64,000 bases of DNA, taken from positions 2,430,140 through 2,494,139 of the forward strand of contig CH003412.1 of the NCBI GenBank assembly GCA_000149265.1, read 5' to 3'. The stretch comes from Ciona savignyi. Lineage: Eukaryota; Chordata; Ascidiacea; Phlebobranchia; Cionidae. This document shows, piece after piece, positions 34,201-46,800 of this stretch. Position 1 is the stretch's first letter, and each line of letters starts with the position of its first letter. The position numbers and the translations under genes were made by a program. The notes under the pieces are model-generated. The model was not told the DNA's origin. It was given only the letters and a program-made list of their open reading frames with translations, and ran no database searches.

Positions 34201-36230
34201 ATGTTTCCACCGACGCCGGATTGCAAGGCGGAACTGAATCGACTGTTATGCATTCAAGCGTTGCAATTGCTGACCAATCAACCATCGATAAGCTTGCCGA
34301 GATTACAACTGCTCCAGTCCCCTCCTCGATAATGAATTACGAAGTTAGCGCCCTTGCAGAAGAAACAACTACAAATGATGGCCTAGAAATTATTTATGTG
34401 ACGTTATCTAGTACGAAAAACGTCTTGGGCACAACATCAAGCCCTGAAGTCACCGTGGAAGAAACGACGTCACTGCAAAGCACCACTGCCACACATCTAT
34501 CGACGGAACGTAATGCCACCAATGACGTAACCACCCCGAAAACGATGATGTCATCAGAATGCATGCCAGAAACGGAATACGAATGCGCGTCGACTCGTGG
34601 GGATTGTGTACCTCGGACGCTGTTGTGCGACGGATACATGGACTGTGCGGATGGGTCGGACGAAATCGGATGTGGTAAGTAACCATATATTGGATATCCA
34701 TGAGATTATAACGGGCGGAGGAAACTCAGAGTTATAAGATATATAATCGACATGTTACCTTGTCTCACCAGTGAAGATATCGGAGACATTATACAGTGTG
34801 TTGAATATTATACAGATATTACTACGGCTTTTATTCATTCCTTTGGCTACTAAGTTTAAGCAATTATAACGCAAAGTGACTTTCCCGCGGATAGTGAAGC
34901 ATTTGACGATAAGGTTCAGTGGTGGCCTTGTTTCAATTAATTTTAAATTGTTTTAAATACTGTATTATAATTAGACCCAGCACAAATTCATTATAATACC
35001 ATTCCAATTTAAGTTAAGTAATTTTTATCCGGCCCGGTGGTCTAGCGGTTTAGTGCGTCGCCTTTCAATCGAAAGGTTGCAGGTGCGAAACTGGTCGCTA
35101 GCTAGTCGGTTGTGTCCTTGGGCAAGGCACTTTACGGACATTGCCTGAACCCAGCGGATTAATGGGTTCTACCAAATTGAAAGAACGTGTCTATCATACA
35201 CAACACACTGCAATAGCTCCGGTAACCCGACGATGGGCGCGAGATGATCTGACGATTGCCCGTGTGATAACCCCCTTGGTTTTCCCATTCACGGGGATAA
35301 ACATGAATATCCTATCCTATCGTATCCTAATTTTAATATGCTGCATAAAGTAGCAATTGTTTTATTTCTGAAATGTTGTTTATTTTCCATATTTTTATTA
35401 TACATATATTTCTTATACATATTTCTAATTATACATATATATTTTTTTAATTATACATATATATTTTTTAATGGCCGTTGTGTTATTATAACTTATAAAC
35501 AAATTTCAGAATGTGGACTGAGCCAATTTCGTTGTGTGAGCGGCCTGTGCATTGGCGCCGTCTACCGATGCGATGGATTTAACGATTGTGGAGACTATAG
35601 CGACGAGGTACATGGGTGCAAGAATCTTCCCCGTTTGGGACGTGTGCGAGAGGTGACGTCATTACTTACTGCGTCATCGATTTCTGTGACTTCACCTCCA
35701 ACCAAAGCCACCACGGCGGTCGATACAACGGGGTACACGAAAACTTCCGAGGGTACTTTGACATCACAAAGTCAAGACAATTCTTTGTGTGAGGTCAACG
35801 TGTGCTTAAACGGAGGAGTCTGCAAGCTACATCTTGATTATGGGTTCGATTGCATGTGCCCTTTAGAATATACGGGTAAGTTAAATCTCCTCAACTGGTG
35901 TGTAAATCGAATTTTTATTTTCGCCGATGGTTTTAATAGATTAGTTGAAATTTTAGTTATAACAAGTTGGTATATGTTTATGCCTGGACATAGAAAAACA
36001 CAGGACGGTTATAACACTTGCATCTAAAAAAATATCGCTTGTCTACTGTCGGTTTACATAAGTGTTATTAATTAATATAAAACTTCTAAATTGCAGGTCA
36101 TTTTTGTGAAGAAGTTTGTAAACCTGGGATGACTTGTTACCCCGGAAATGGGGTTCCTACATATCGTGGCTTTCATACCGGACTACTTGTTCTTTCTATA
36201 ACTTTTGTCATGGCAACCTTGTCTTTATAG
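28227..36230 (+). CDS. LDLa/EGF cell-surface protein, GPI-anchored form
   Basis: I do not recognise a named orthologue. Six exons join in phase 1 throughout: 28227-28302, 28688-28876, 29495-29704, 34168-34674, 35510-35875, 36097-36230 (stop TAG), giving 493 residues. Order: signal peptide (STVYFLLTFTMCSFA), a Tyr/Asp/Glu-rich segment, LDLa-1, LDLa-2, a Thr/Ser-rich linker (TTSLQSTTATHLSTERN) suited to O-glycosylation, LDLa-3, LDLa-4, a second Thr-rich linker, one EGF module with six Cys, and a C-terminal hydrophobic run (LLVLSITFVMATLSL) with no cytoplasmic tail, which suggests a GPI-anchor signal. LDLa-2, -3 and -4 keep six Cys and the CDG..DC..GSDE calcium signature. Likely acts outside the cell in adhesion or ligand capture; the function is inference only. 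The join from exon 3 to 34168 skips the exon at 30320-31200. Confidence 0.75.
31201..34167. other. Interval between the two alternative 3' parts of the LDLa gene
   Basis: Three kilobases holding the predicted 3' UTR of the short form (to about 31885) and intron for the long form. No coding exon with a signal peptide or LDLa signature was found here, which is the main argument that the downstream exons belong to the same gene. Confidence 0.5.
31859..31864 (+). terminator. Polyadenylation signal for the short LDLa form
   Basis: AATAAA 660 bp after the stop at 31200. It would give the soluble transcript its own 3' end, upstream of the exons for the anchored form. Confidence 0.4.
35030..35329 (+). 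repeat. Intact tRNA-derived SINE, reference copy
   Basis: Best-preserved copy in the window, about 300 bp. The head (35030-35095) resembles a tRNA, with a pol III A-box-like TGGTCTAGCGGTTTAG and a B-box-like GGTTGCAGGTGCGAA. The body carries 'ccttgggcaaggcac', 'cctgaacccagcgg' and 'cacaacacactgcaatagc'. The end is 'cccattcacggggataaacatgaatatcc' followed by a (TATCC)n-type tail at about 35307-35328. It lies in the intron before the exon at 35510. Tail and head type agree with the composite SINEs known from Ciona. Confidence 0.88.
35388..35475. repeat. TA-rich low-complexity array
   Basis: Repeats of 'attatacatatatat(t)n' in about four copies, ending about 35 bp before the acceptor of the LDLa-4 exon at 35510. 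Confidence 0.6.
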
Positions 36231-37882
36231 CCCATGATTAATCAATAATGGTTTTACTTCACTCACTACGCTGTAAGACTTGTTCTCGCCGCCATAACCG
36301 CTTGTTGACAACGTGTGGTGACTTTCATTGTGTTGAGGCATCACGTCATCAAGCAATGAAAAGCAAAGTCACGTTTGCAATGTCCTGACAACTTGACTGT
36401 GGACACTAGTTGTTCACTTTAAATTAACACACTAGTACGCTAAAAATGACCAAAGAAAGTTCTGTATATTCTGAACATTATAGTCTGAAATACGCAAACA
36501 AATTAACTGAATTGACTAATAAATAGATTTATTACAATGGGCATATATTGTCTTTAAATATGCGTATACACAATATGATTTTTAGTTTTTTTCTTCTATG
36601 CATTTATTTCGCTGTGATAGTTAAGTATTATTGCATTCAATTTTTGTCATTGTGGATACGGATCGTTACTGTACAATTAATGATACTAACGTTACATTTT
36701 CCTAGCAAACCATATACTATGTCAAATGCAATTGATCGAAAATATTTTAGTTACAAATCTTCCTTCATAAGATACGCTTCATATCATTTATTATCTTACC
36801 TCCGTAACAGATAACAAACCTAAAATTACTCTTGCCAATAACTGAAGTGCTGCTGTCATTGCCTTTTATTAAGGCTTCCAGTTTTAGATTATCATTTTTT
36901 GATTACCTATAACGTAAAAAGTAATTTAGACACTCATTTTCGGTTTTTTCTTTTTTTTTATTACTTTAAGCTTGAGTTTCATATTTATTAGGCTACCTTT
37001 GCTAAACACTGTGCAATTCCAAAAGAATGTTCCAATAAATTAAGTTATACACCACCATGTGTATTTGTTGTGATTTTATAGTAAAGAAGGAAGAAATAGT
37101 ACTATTAGCAAAATGGTTTACTTTTTGACAGATTGTTAAGAATACGATGACATTTTCGTTAAGAGTTACCGTTTTATTGTGCATAAAGAGCAAATTCCAA
37201 CGCGTTAAGCAACTTTCCATCATTCAAGTGACACTTTAGAACGTGATGGGAACATTGTACTTCAGTTCTGTTGAAAGGACCCCCGTTTTTGCAATTCCAA
37301 TCTAAAATAGGCTTAATGAGTAAGTAACAAAAGTGCGGTCTAGACCACTTGTAGCGGCGAATGGTACTTCTACCGGCGATCAAGCAACGAGCTTGGACAA
37401 ATGTGATGTATTAGCTAAGAGCAATTCTGCCATAAACTTTCTGAAATTAGCATTGCTTGTCGATATTCATTTGGCTTAACAACTTTAGACTTTCGCCTGG
37501 TATTATTGGTTTTTCATAAATGTCTATGCAGAATAGTCATATCTATGTATAAATAAAAGTGGAGACTAGAATTAGGAATTTATATAAAAATCATTTAAAG
37601 TAGCCAAAGTGGTATTTAAAATACTAAAAATAAAATATTTTTAAAATACGTCATACACAAAACACAATGAAATATTGTTACGGAATAATAGCAAATTATT
37701 CTCTAGAATAATTAAACAATACTAAATTTAATTTACGCAGAAGACAAATTTAAATTCACAGCAGTCGCAGGTATTAGAAAAGTCTGTACCGCTAAATCTG
37801 CTGGTGAAATTGGCGAGGGTGAAATCTGCCTGGCCAAGGGCGCCAGCTACTAGTTAGTTGAGCATAACTTCCAACTGCAAAG
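36231..37882. other. LDLa gene 3' UTR and spacer to the dynein gene
   Basis: The first AATAAA after the anchored-form stop is at 36518-36523, so the 3' UTR is about 310 bp. The remaining spacer of some 1.3 kb holds the dynein promoter. No TATA box or perfect RFX X-box was seen close to the dynein start. Short frames here lack support. Confidence 0.55.
36518..36523 (+). terminator. Polyadenylation signal for the GPI-anchored LDLa form
   Basis: AATAAA within the sequence 'gactaataaatag', 288 bp after the stop codon at 36230. Confidence 0.6.
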
Positions 37883-40800
37883 ATGGCAGAAATGACTGAT
37901 CCACGGTGAGCTAAACTACTTTTGTTGGTGCCAAAACAGACTACAATTATTTTTTTAACTTTGTAGTTTTCACTTTTGTATAATTAGGTAGTCAATATAG
38001 CGAGGTCAAAAAGCATTTTTAAAACTGTACCCGACTTAGGACATAAAATATTAACTATGATTAAGTGTGTGGGACAACGGCAGTAGTTAAAACACGGTAT
38101 AATCGTCAAATTATCCCAGAGTTAGTTTGCCGATCCACTGTAGAGTGTTTTCTAACTTAAACCCGAAGCGCAAATCACCCCAATACGACCACACTGAAAG
38201 TGTTCAAGTTAATAATCGAACGAGACGCCTTCTGTAGGGCCCAGCCTAAACACCCAGACACACTTTTGCTTTATAGTAAGTTCACTGACTCACCATCAAA
38301 CCGCCGATTCCTTAATGACATTCGCACGGATATCGTTAATACCCATCACGTTTTCGTGACTTAAAATTTTACAACTTATTTTACACTCAGGTGGGATTTT
38401 CTGCAAAGTAAGACGCTCAAAACGCTTAACCTGAAGGTTGATAAATGGGCGAAAATGATAATGCAAGAAGAATCCAAGATCCTTGTCCAGGAATTTCTTG
38501 ACAAAACCGACTATTTCTGCCTGTTAATTTACCTCACCCCTGCTGGACAGCTAAACCCAAGTTATGAATTCCCCACGTCGATAAAACAAAAAGGTTTGGT
38601 AGTTGAACTTTTCCCGTCTACCATATTTTCGTGTGCTTTATATGCACTGATGCAGTTTTACACACCTAAAACGATTTTTGTTTTCAGCTCATTTCAAGTA
38701 GCCCTCTTTCGAACCAGCAGTATAGCTGCGTATAATATGCTATTTGTTACTGGTTTAGTGAGCCAGGGACACAAACGCGCGATTTAGTAGAAAGTACTGG
38801 TAATCTGATGGCACCAGCACGAAGTTGATGTTCTGTGTAGAATAGGGTGACCAAATGCTCCGGCAATGTCCTAATCGTTTTCAACATATTGTAATGGTTG
38901 TAGTTAACCAACTGGTACCTGTGTTATAATGTCCCTTTAGTTATCCACTCCCAGGATAAACATGAGTATCGGTCCTTGTAACCGCTTAATCAAGGCAACA
39001 CTGCCTTACAGGGACCTACTTCGTAAAGAAGGAAAAGCTCGGCGTGACGAAAGAGAATGTGCGCACGAAACTCATAGTTGGAGACATATCTCAAATTCCG
39101 CTGGACCACATGTCTCCCCTTGTGGATGAGGTATAGAAACCTAAAACAAGACTTTTTTGTGTTTTTTTACTCAGCTCAGTTTCAAACCCATGATGGGATC
39201 GTCACTTAGACCGTTTTGTTGTATATGCAGCGAAATAGGAAAACGTTTGTCTTAACCATCCGGCCACACAACCGCTCAACAGTATTCGCTTCTTATCGGG
39301 TTAGGTTTCGAACCCGTATTTGACTGGTCAGCAAGACCGTTTTTTTTTATATTAATATTTGTATATGCATTGGTCGTTTAAACTATTTGGCCACACGATC
39401 GTACAAAAGAACTGAAAATTTAAGCCGGGACTGACTAGTTTAACGGAACTGACTAGTTTAAGCGTAACTGTACTGCCACCACGGGAGGAAAATTTTAAGA
39501 ATTGATAAATCGCTGAAAAAATACTCACAAACTGTTACAGAATTTAAATCTACTAGTAAACTACCAAAACCAATCTTTACAGTTCTTATCTCACTTGCTA
39601 TCCAATGATGGGAACCACCAGCGGTGGCCCGCCGTCGTATCTGACGACGTTTTACGTCACGTGCACAAACTCAAGAGCAACGTGTATGTTGTTGCTGGGC
39701 ACGTGAAGGGCAAAACCCTTTTACCGTTGCCCGTGGGATCAGAGAAAGTAGATAACGCTAAAGCGGAGGAAAGGCGGTAGGTCGTAATAGAAAAAAATGA
39801 TTTTTACCTGGCATGGGTTATGGGACATACTGAGTTAAATTTTTAATTTGCAGAATTGCTAAGTCGTCAAATTTACAATTTAATTTTTTTAATTTTTACC
39901 ATCTAAGTTTAGATTTCACGCTTTATAAAAAAAGGCAAAGGAACCTCACGAAGCTCCTTATATTATCGTATCCGGGTATTCACCTACACAAAAATCCCCT
40001 ACAGATTTAGTTTTTTACAAATGCGCTATTTCCTCTTACCTGTCCAGGGCACTGTTGCACGCGATTGAGACGGTTGTAATAGACTGGAGTCACCAAGTAC
40101 GTGACGTGTTAAAGCAGGAATCTGCACAGCCCCTTCTTGAAGGCAAAAATCCTGGACCGAGCGTTGAGATCGATTTCTGGAATGCGAAATGTACGAACTT
40201 GGAATGCATCTACAACCAGGTACTCAAGTGTGGATTAACTTAAACCTATAACGCTTAAATTATTCGATGTTTTCATACCCTAAGTTTAAAATGCATGAGG
40301 CCCTTCTGTTAGCTTAAAGTATAATCAGCCAAACGGTTGTTGTATTAAAACCAGCCGCCAGCTAGTTGGGTGTATTCTTGAGCACTGTACTTTACCATTA
40401 ACTAGTAATTTAATGTGTTTAAATTTTTTTTAGCAATGTCTCTAACATATTTAACACATCAGAATTGCTCTTGTAAATAGTGGACATATTAAATGGATAA
40501 TTACTTGTGTTATACCTGTGACATACCGTAAGTATCCTATTTACCAAACAAAATAATGCAGCTTACTATTCTTTTACATTGTTTGCATGCATTACAGTTA
40601 AAAACCCCGAAAGTGAAGAAAATGGCGGCCATCTTGGAACTATCACACAGCAGCTACTACCCAGCGCTACGCGATATTTTCACCGATGTGGTATCAGGTA
40701 AGTTAAAATTTTTACTTATTTCTATACTTGTCGGACAAAAAGAAAGGAACCTTACCTATATTTTTTCTACCATTAGTTATATAAATGTATATACCAATAG

Positions 40801-43800
40801 TCCAATATATATATATTATCTAACAGCACTACGCGAGGCTAGAGATATCCAGATGTACTTGAAGCCGCTTCGTAGTTTCCTTGATGACTTTGAACAAGTC
40901 GACTTCACAGAGGTTATTTTACTAACTATCCTGTTATTGTGTTTGTTTTTTATTTGATAAGTTAGTTTTATGTAACAAAGTATGTGTGCCATGAATGAAA
41001 AATCTGTATACTTTAAGATTCAGCGCCAACTGGACTGTAGGGGTTATCTTACCATAGTCAGGTTTTTATTCTGCGAAATTTCATTCAAGAGTTAACCATC
41101 GATAAACTTTTTGGGATTTACATTTTCCTTTCTATGGGAACATGTTCTTTCATGCAGCTAACTATAGATTGGAATACTCATCCTAACCCCCAATTGGTTG
41201 GACAATAAAAGACATTAAAACACAAGCAATGTTTAAATATCGTGGCCACAGTTAGGTTAACATAGCTATGGCAGTGTTTTGTATATAATGATTATATTGC
41301 TGTGTTTTGTTCATTTTATTAAGCCACTAGGCTTGGAAAATGTGCCTTGCCCAACCATTAATATTATCTAGTTTAGCTTTTTAAGAATATTTAGATTTCA
41401 AATCTAAACATTTTTACATTCACAGGCTATACCCAAGCTTGCTCCTTTGATGCATATTGTTTGCCTTATATGGTCGCAATCGAAGTGCTACAACACCCCA
41501 GTTCGTATCATCGTCTTATTGAGGGAAATGTGCAACTTTTTAATAGAAGTGGTAAGATTAAGATTGGTTTAATAGAAGTGGTAAGATTAACTTTAATTCC
41601 ATGATAATATATATTAATTCGACATTTAGAGACCAAAAACCTCTCAGCTTGGTCAGGTTAGTGAGCTCAACTGATCTACAAAAGGATTTTTAATAAAGGG
41701 ATATAAATAAGTTGCACAATAATCACAGTGATTTTATATTTTAAGTACACCATATAAACCCACTCTCTGTGCATGTGAGAATTAGGGTTTTTCTAATTTT
41801 AAAATGAACCATTGTTACGCTTAGACCTGCAATTTCTTGTCACCGGAAGATATACTGAAGGGGGAAGTGGACGAATCAGTTGAAAAGGTGGCAGCAGCTC
41901 TCAAAGTCTTGCATGCATTCCGTGCTAGCTTCGATGATTATAAGGGGAAAATTGACACTTTTTATGAGGTCGGTAGTGTGATACATTATGATAGGCAAAG
42001 TAGTTTACTGTTCAATTTAAGCTGTACTTACCAAACTGTACACAGGCTTCAAAGAGGATGTGGTGCATATATATGCCCAAAATAAAGTGTGCTCATGAGA
42101 TAATTGTACATGTATAATGTATATGTTTTGCACTATGCGCCTTATTGTACACGTTTCACACATGTCTTGCTTGCCCCATTAGGCTTGCTCTCTAGTGTGC
42201 CACCTTAAACAACAATGCAAAATTACCTTTTATTTGTCAAATTCTGTTGAATCAAGAATTGTATGTATAGCATATTCACAGCGACTGATTTCCAGGATAA
42301 ATCCAAAGTGAAGTATTGGAAATTTGCTCCTGAGTTGGTCTTCTCCCGAATGGATAATTTCATCAATCGACTAGATATAGTCATGGTAAGTACCATAAAC
42401 TGTGATAGCTTATTCATTTGCAAATCAGCCTTGTGTTAAAAAGTTTGATAAAAAAACACTTTTACACACAATCTTAATGTATTGTTAGATTACATCATGT
42501 ACGCGTACATTTGTTTGGTTGGTTAGTTAGCTCATTTGTATGTGTGGGGCTGTCAAGAGCTGGAACAGAAACCAAACAATAGCTATTTGACTGTGTCCTT
42601 GGCCAAAGCACTTATTAGTCATTAACTGAACCACAGTATGAATAGGTTCTGAAGGCAATAACTGTATCAATGTCTCAAACACATTTAACACAATACAATA
42701 GCTCTGTTAACCCAAATGTGGACATAAAGTAATCTAACAATTATGACTGCTATAACCATTCTCACTCCTTTTCCCATCCCCGGTGATAAACACAATTATT
42801 CTACATCAATTTAATCTTTGTTTCAGGAATTTTTTGTCCGAAGCCAAGAATTCATGAAATTGGAGAAGATTGAGTTTGGTGGAGTGAAAGGGAGGGTTCT
42901 GAGCCAGCTGGTTCTCAATATTTTCGATGGTTTCCAGGATCTTTACAAAGTGTTTGGGGAAAGAACCTACAACCCCCTCGATCCTGAAGATCCGGTGATT
43001 TTGTTGTTTGTCTTTTTCTATTAAACAGCTAAAATTGTTGTTAATAAATATAAGTAATTTTTTACACCTAGTTATAAATACCACCGAACTTTGCCCACTT
43101 TTCTGTGTGGTTGACGGCAATGCACTAAACAGTTTTTACTTTCATTATTTGTTAAAGAATTTATTAATTTTATTAAATCATGTTGATAGAGATATTGCAT
43201 CAGATCTTATTCAGCCTACTAAACCACTATATCCAGGCAGCATCTTATAATTGCCTTTTCCAAGACACAACCAATTAGCTAGCAGCTGGTTTCAATCCCG
43301 CCATCTTTCACTCCAAAGTCTTCGCTACTGTTCACATGTTCAGCTAACCTGAATAAATAAATAACTGCTTTTGTTTCCTCTGCAGGCGTTTGAAGATGAT
43401 TTTGATTCGTTCACACAGAGCTTATCGGATTTGGAGCGCCAGCTTGCTAATATTATATGTCAGGGTTTCGATGACTGCTCTGGTATGGCTTCAATATGCA
43501 AGGTATATTAAATGCTCTATCATGTCAAAACTATCAATATAGTAATGTATAACTTAGTAGCTGGTAGCGTGTTGGGCATGGCTCTAAAAAAATGTTGCTT
43601 CAACCCAAATTAATCCGTTCCTGTTATTTGCAACACACTGTATCGCTGAGAAAAACCTACTCTCTACACAAGGTATTCTTGCAAACTTATGCATTTTAAC
43701 AATGCCTAAAGTAAACTTGGAAGTTAGAAATATTACCTTATAACCCAAAAAGGGTAATGAATCATCATATAACCTGGGGACTCTTTAGCTTATAATATGC

Positions 43801-46800
43801 CTACAGTCGGGTTACATAGGTTATATATTATTATTCTCTTCATTTTGTAAATCATTTATTGTCAATGTTAGGTGGGAAAATGATACCGGTATTTGTTTAT
43901 TAAAATTGCTGCAATTTTTGGGAAGTTAAATTAAGTCAACTAGAGACAGCATTAGGTTGACACATGGATATCACTATGAAGTTTTTCCATTTAGCCTGTT
44001 TAATTTTTTAATTATAACACTGAAGTTTTATCACCTAAAAATAGGCAAAATACAATGAAATTTTTGTAGATGCTGAACATATTTGGAAGCTTGCTGGATA
44101 GGCCAATAATTAAAGCAGACTTTGACCATAAATATCCGATTCTGCTTCGTCTGTTCAACACAAGTCTTGATAAGATCAAGCAGATATTTGACGAGCATGT
44201 CATTGCTACTGCTAATCAGGTAGGATTTCCATCAATATATTTGTGGCATTTAGTAATTTCAATGCGGTATTAAAGTTCTATAAAAAACCTCACAGCATCA
44301 GATTGTAAAGATTAAAAAGCAGTAAACCATAAATACCGAAATGTTTCTACTTACCAGAGTTGTGATGACATGCCCAACACATTGAAGCCGTGTGTACACA
44401 AGAACCAACCACCAGTGGCTGGCCAGTTGAAATGGGTTCAGGAACTCCATGAAAGAATCACATGGCCCATGGAGCTACTGCAGCATATCAACCACCCGTA
44501 AGTTGCTTGGATTTGTTGTTTAAATATTGTATCCTGTTGTGTGTGTAATGAGTTTACAATGCTTATTGTTGCATGGCTCCTGAAGAAAATCCTAAGATGG
44601 CTTTTTGGAGGAAATCTCCATTAAAAAAATTATGTATGGTTCTTACACTAAAACTTTTACAACTAAGACCTCCACGTATGAGACCCCTACAACTAAGATT
44701 CTTATATAAGATACAGTGTTTTATGTGCTTTTTTTAGAATCTTTCACTCAGAGGAATGTGACTTGGTGTTTGCAAAGCAGGAACAGATGGTGAAGCTCAT
44801 TAAAGAGTAAGTCTTAGGTTTATGTAGATGTACTATGGAAAATTACATATTACGAATATTAAAATCAACCGTTCAAACAATTTATTTTAAATATACAACA
44901 ATACCAATTTCTTGCAACAATATTCGATTAACAATCTAAAATGCTACCGTATAATCCATCCAGTGGGGAAATATTTGAGTCTTTAATTCAGTTTCCATCC
45001 AGATACGAGAACAAGATATTTGAGCAGTGGACTAGTGGTGTGGAGGAGGCTTGCAAGTTCAACTTGGGACAACCACTACTGAAGAGAAATCCTGATACTC
45101 AGCTGATCTCTGTCAACTTTGATCCCCAGGTTTGTGCATTTTTCTCAACGTTAAACTCATAAGCATTTACAGATTCCTATGTAACCAATAAAAGATGTCA
45201 GCACAGTACTTAATGGACAGTGTCTGCATCTAGTACAGACTTTTTAATATTATACTAGTACCCACCCATCTGTAAGTCCTAAACAAACTGCCATTTTGGA
45301 AACATGAATTTGTTGAAATAACAATTACAACAACCCGGAGTAAAAGTGGCATTTTTTTTGTAAATAAGAAAATTAAACTTTGGTTGGAGATAGGATCAAG
45401 CTTAAAGGTTGTGAAATCGAAACCTGCCACTGGCTGACTAGTTGCATCTTTAGGCGAGGCACTTAACACACATTGCCTGAGCCCAATGGAATAATAGTTT
45501 GAACTATTATGTCCCAGGGCAAGGCCAAAAAAATAGAATTTTAAAATGTTGTATATTTTCACTTTTATTTTCAATCTATTGATTCTACATGAGCAGCATC
45601 TTCTCCAAAATTGAGTTACAAATCTTTTCATTACTGAAGTCGGCTCTATTCCTTTGCTTTAACAAGCCAGTCCACATTTCTGTGCAACCCTTTCCACAGC
45701 TCGTTGCAGTTTTGCGTGAGGTCCGGTACATGAAATACCTCAACAGACTTGACATACCGGATGTTGCCCTGGAACTCTACGAAAATCACGAAATGTTCCG
45801 GAAATATTGTGCCAATTTGGATCTCACAGTTGCATGGTACAACGAGGTAATGCTATATTCTTTTTTAAATGCTGGTTTGATTGCAATGTATTATATTGGT
45901 AGCTAGACCTGGGATGGTTGAATGTGAGAATAACTTGAATTTAAAATATTTTTACTTTTGTGTGTGGGATCGGCATTTCGCCTAAAATGATGAAATTTGA
46001 ATTAGACCCATGTATGAGGATAAAAATGGTAAATAAATATTTGATGCGACTGTTAAGTCTATGTGCCAAGGTTTAAACCAGATTTAATATCATCATTTAA
46101 ATCACAGCAATAACTACAGCTGTCGACTGTGCCCATGTGGTGTTCTGATAATTTCTCTCGTTAACTAACCTTGGTTTTCCACCCTGTGAAAAAAGTCATT
46201 CTGACTAGAAATAAAAACTCGTTTACACCCATGCACAGGTGCGTAACAGTGTGGTGGATGTTGAATACCCGTTGGTTGAGGGACAACTGCATGAAATTGA
46301 CGACGTACTGCGCCAAGCTGAAACTCAACTCTGCTGGAAATCAGAAGGTGGGAAGTGTGCGTTTCAATTTGAATTTTGTTGTATTTTGATGTTTTCAGTC
46401 GATTTAATGATCTTTTATACCAGGCATATGGGAATACATCCAGGCCACCAGGGACAGGGTGAACGACCTTCAAGTTAGGGTGCAGAAGACCAAGATGAAC
46501 ATTGAGAAGATAGAGAAGATTATGAAGGTAATTCACATGCATAACAGCTTCATCATATATCACAAGCATTGCACCCAATCAACTCACCCAAATTTCTTAT
46601 GACCCAATTAACACACCAGCTACTAAACCAAAGTGACAAATTTTGGTACAAAACCCTCCGTTCCCGCAGACATGGAGTGAGACTCCACTCTTTGAGAGGA
46701 AGCAGAGCAACCCGGCAGCGATTCTCAATTTGGAGGATAGGAAGGACAGATTGGCAAAGCGATACGCTATGATCATCGCAGATGGGGAGGCAATTCATCA

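Larger units (their letters stand above)
37883..46347 (+). other. Dynein exons 1-18 (tail, DHC_N1 region)
   Basis: Exons 37883-37905, 38391-38593, 39012-39130, 39583-39776, 40048-40219, 40598-40697, 40827-40912, 41426-41551, 41825-41968, 42296-42385, 42827-42994, 43386-43502, 44070-44219, 44358-44497, 44738-44806, 45003-45129, 45700-45846, 46239-46347. They encode the N-terminal tail that forms heavy-chain and intermediate-chain contacts. Recognisable blocks are [12 protein letters not shown] near residue 15, [25 protein letters not shown] near 145, and [10 protein letters not shown] near 650. Phases agree across all junctions. Confidence 0.92.

Noticed and set aside
35031-35100. Possible tRNA gene
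   Set aside because: Only the promoter boxes resemble a tRNA; the sequence continues into a SINE body with a repeat tail, and no clean cloverleaf could be drawn.
35141-35353. 70-codon plus-strand frame
   Set aside because: Lies wholly within the SINE at 35030-35329.
36548-36814. 88-codon plus-strand hydrophobic frame after the LDLa gene
   Set aside because: Begins just after the predicted poly(A) signal, AT-rich composition explains the hydrophobic codons, no domain.
37174-37383. 69-codon minus-strand frame with a CKNGG string reminiscent of EGF modules
   Set aside because: Too few cysteines for an EGF module and no splice partners; probably coincidence.
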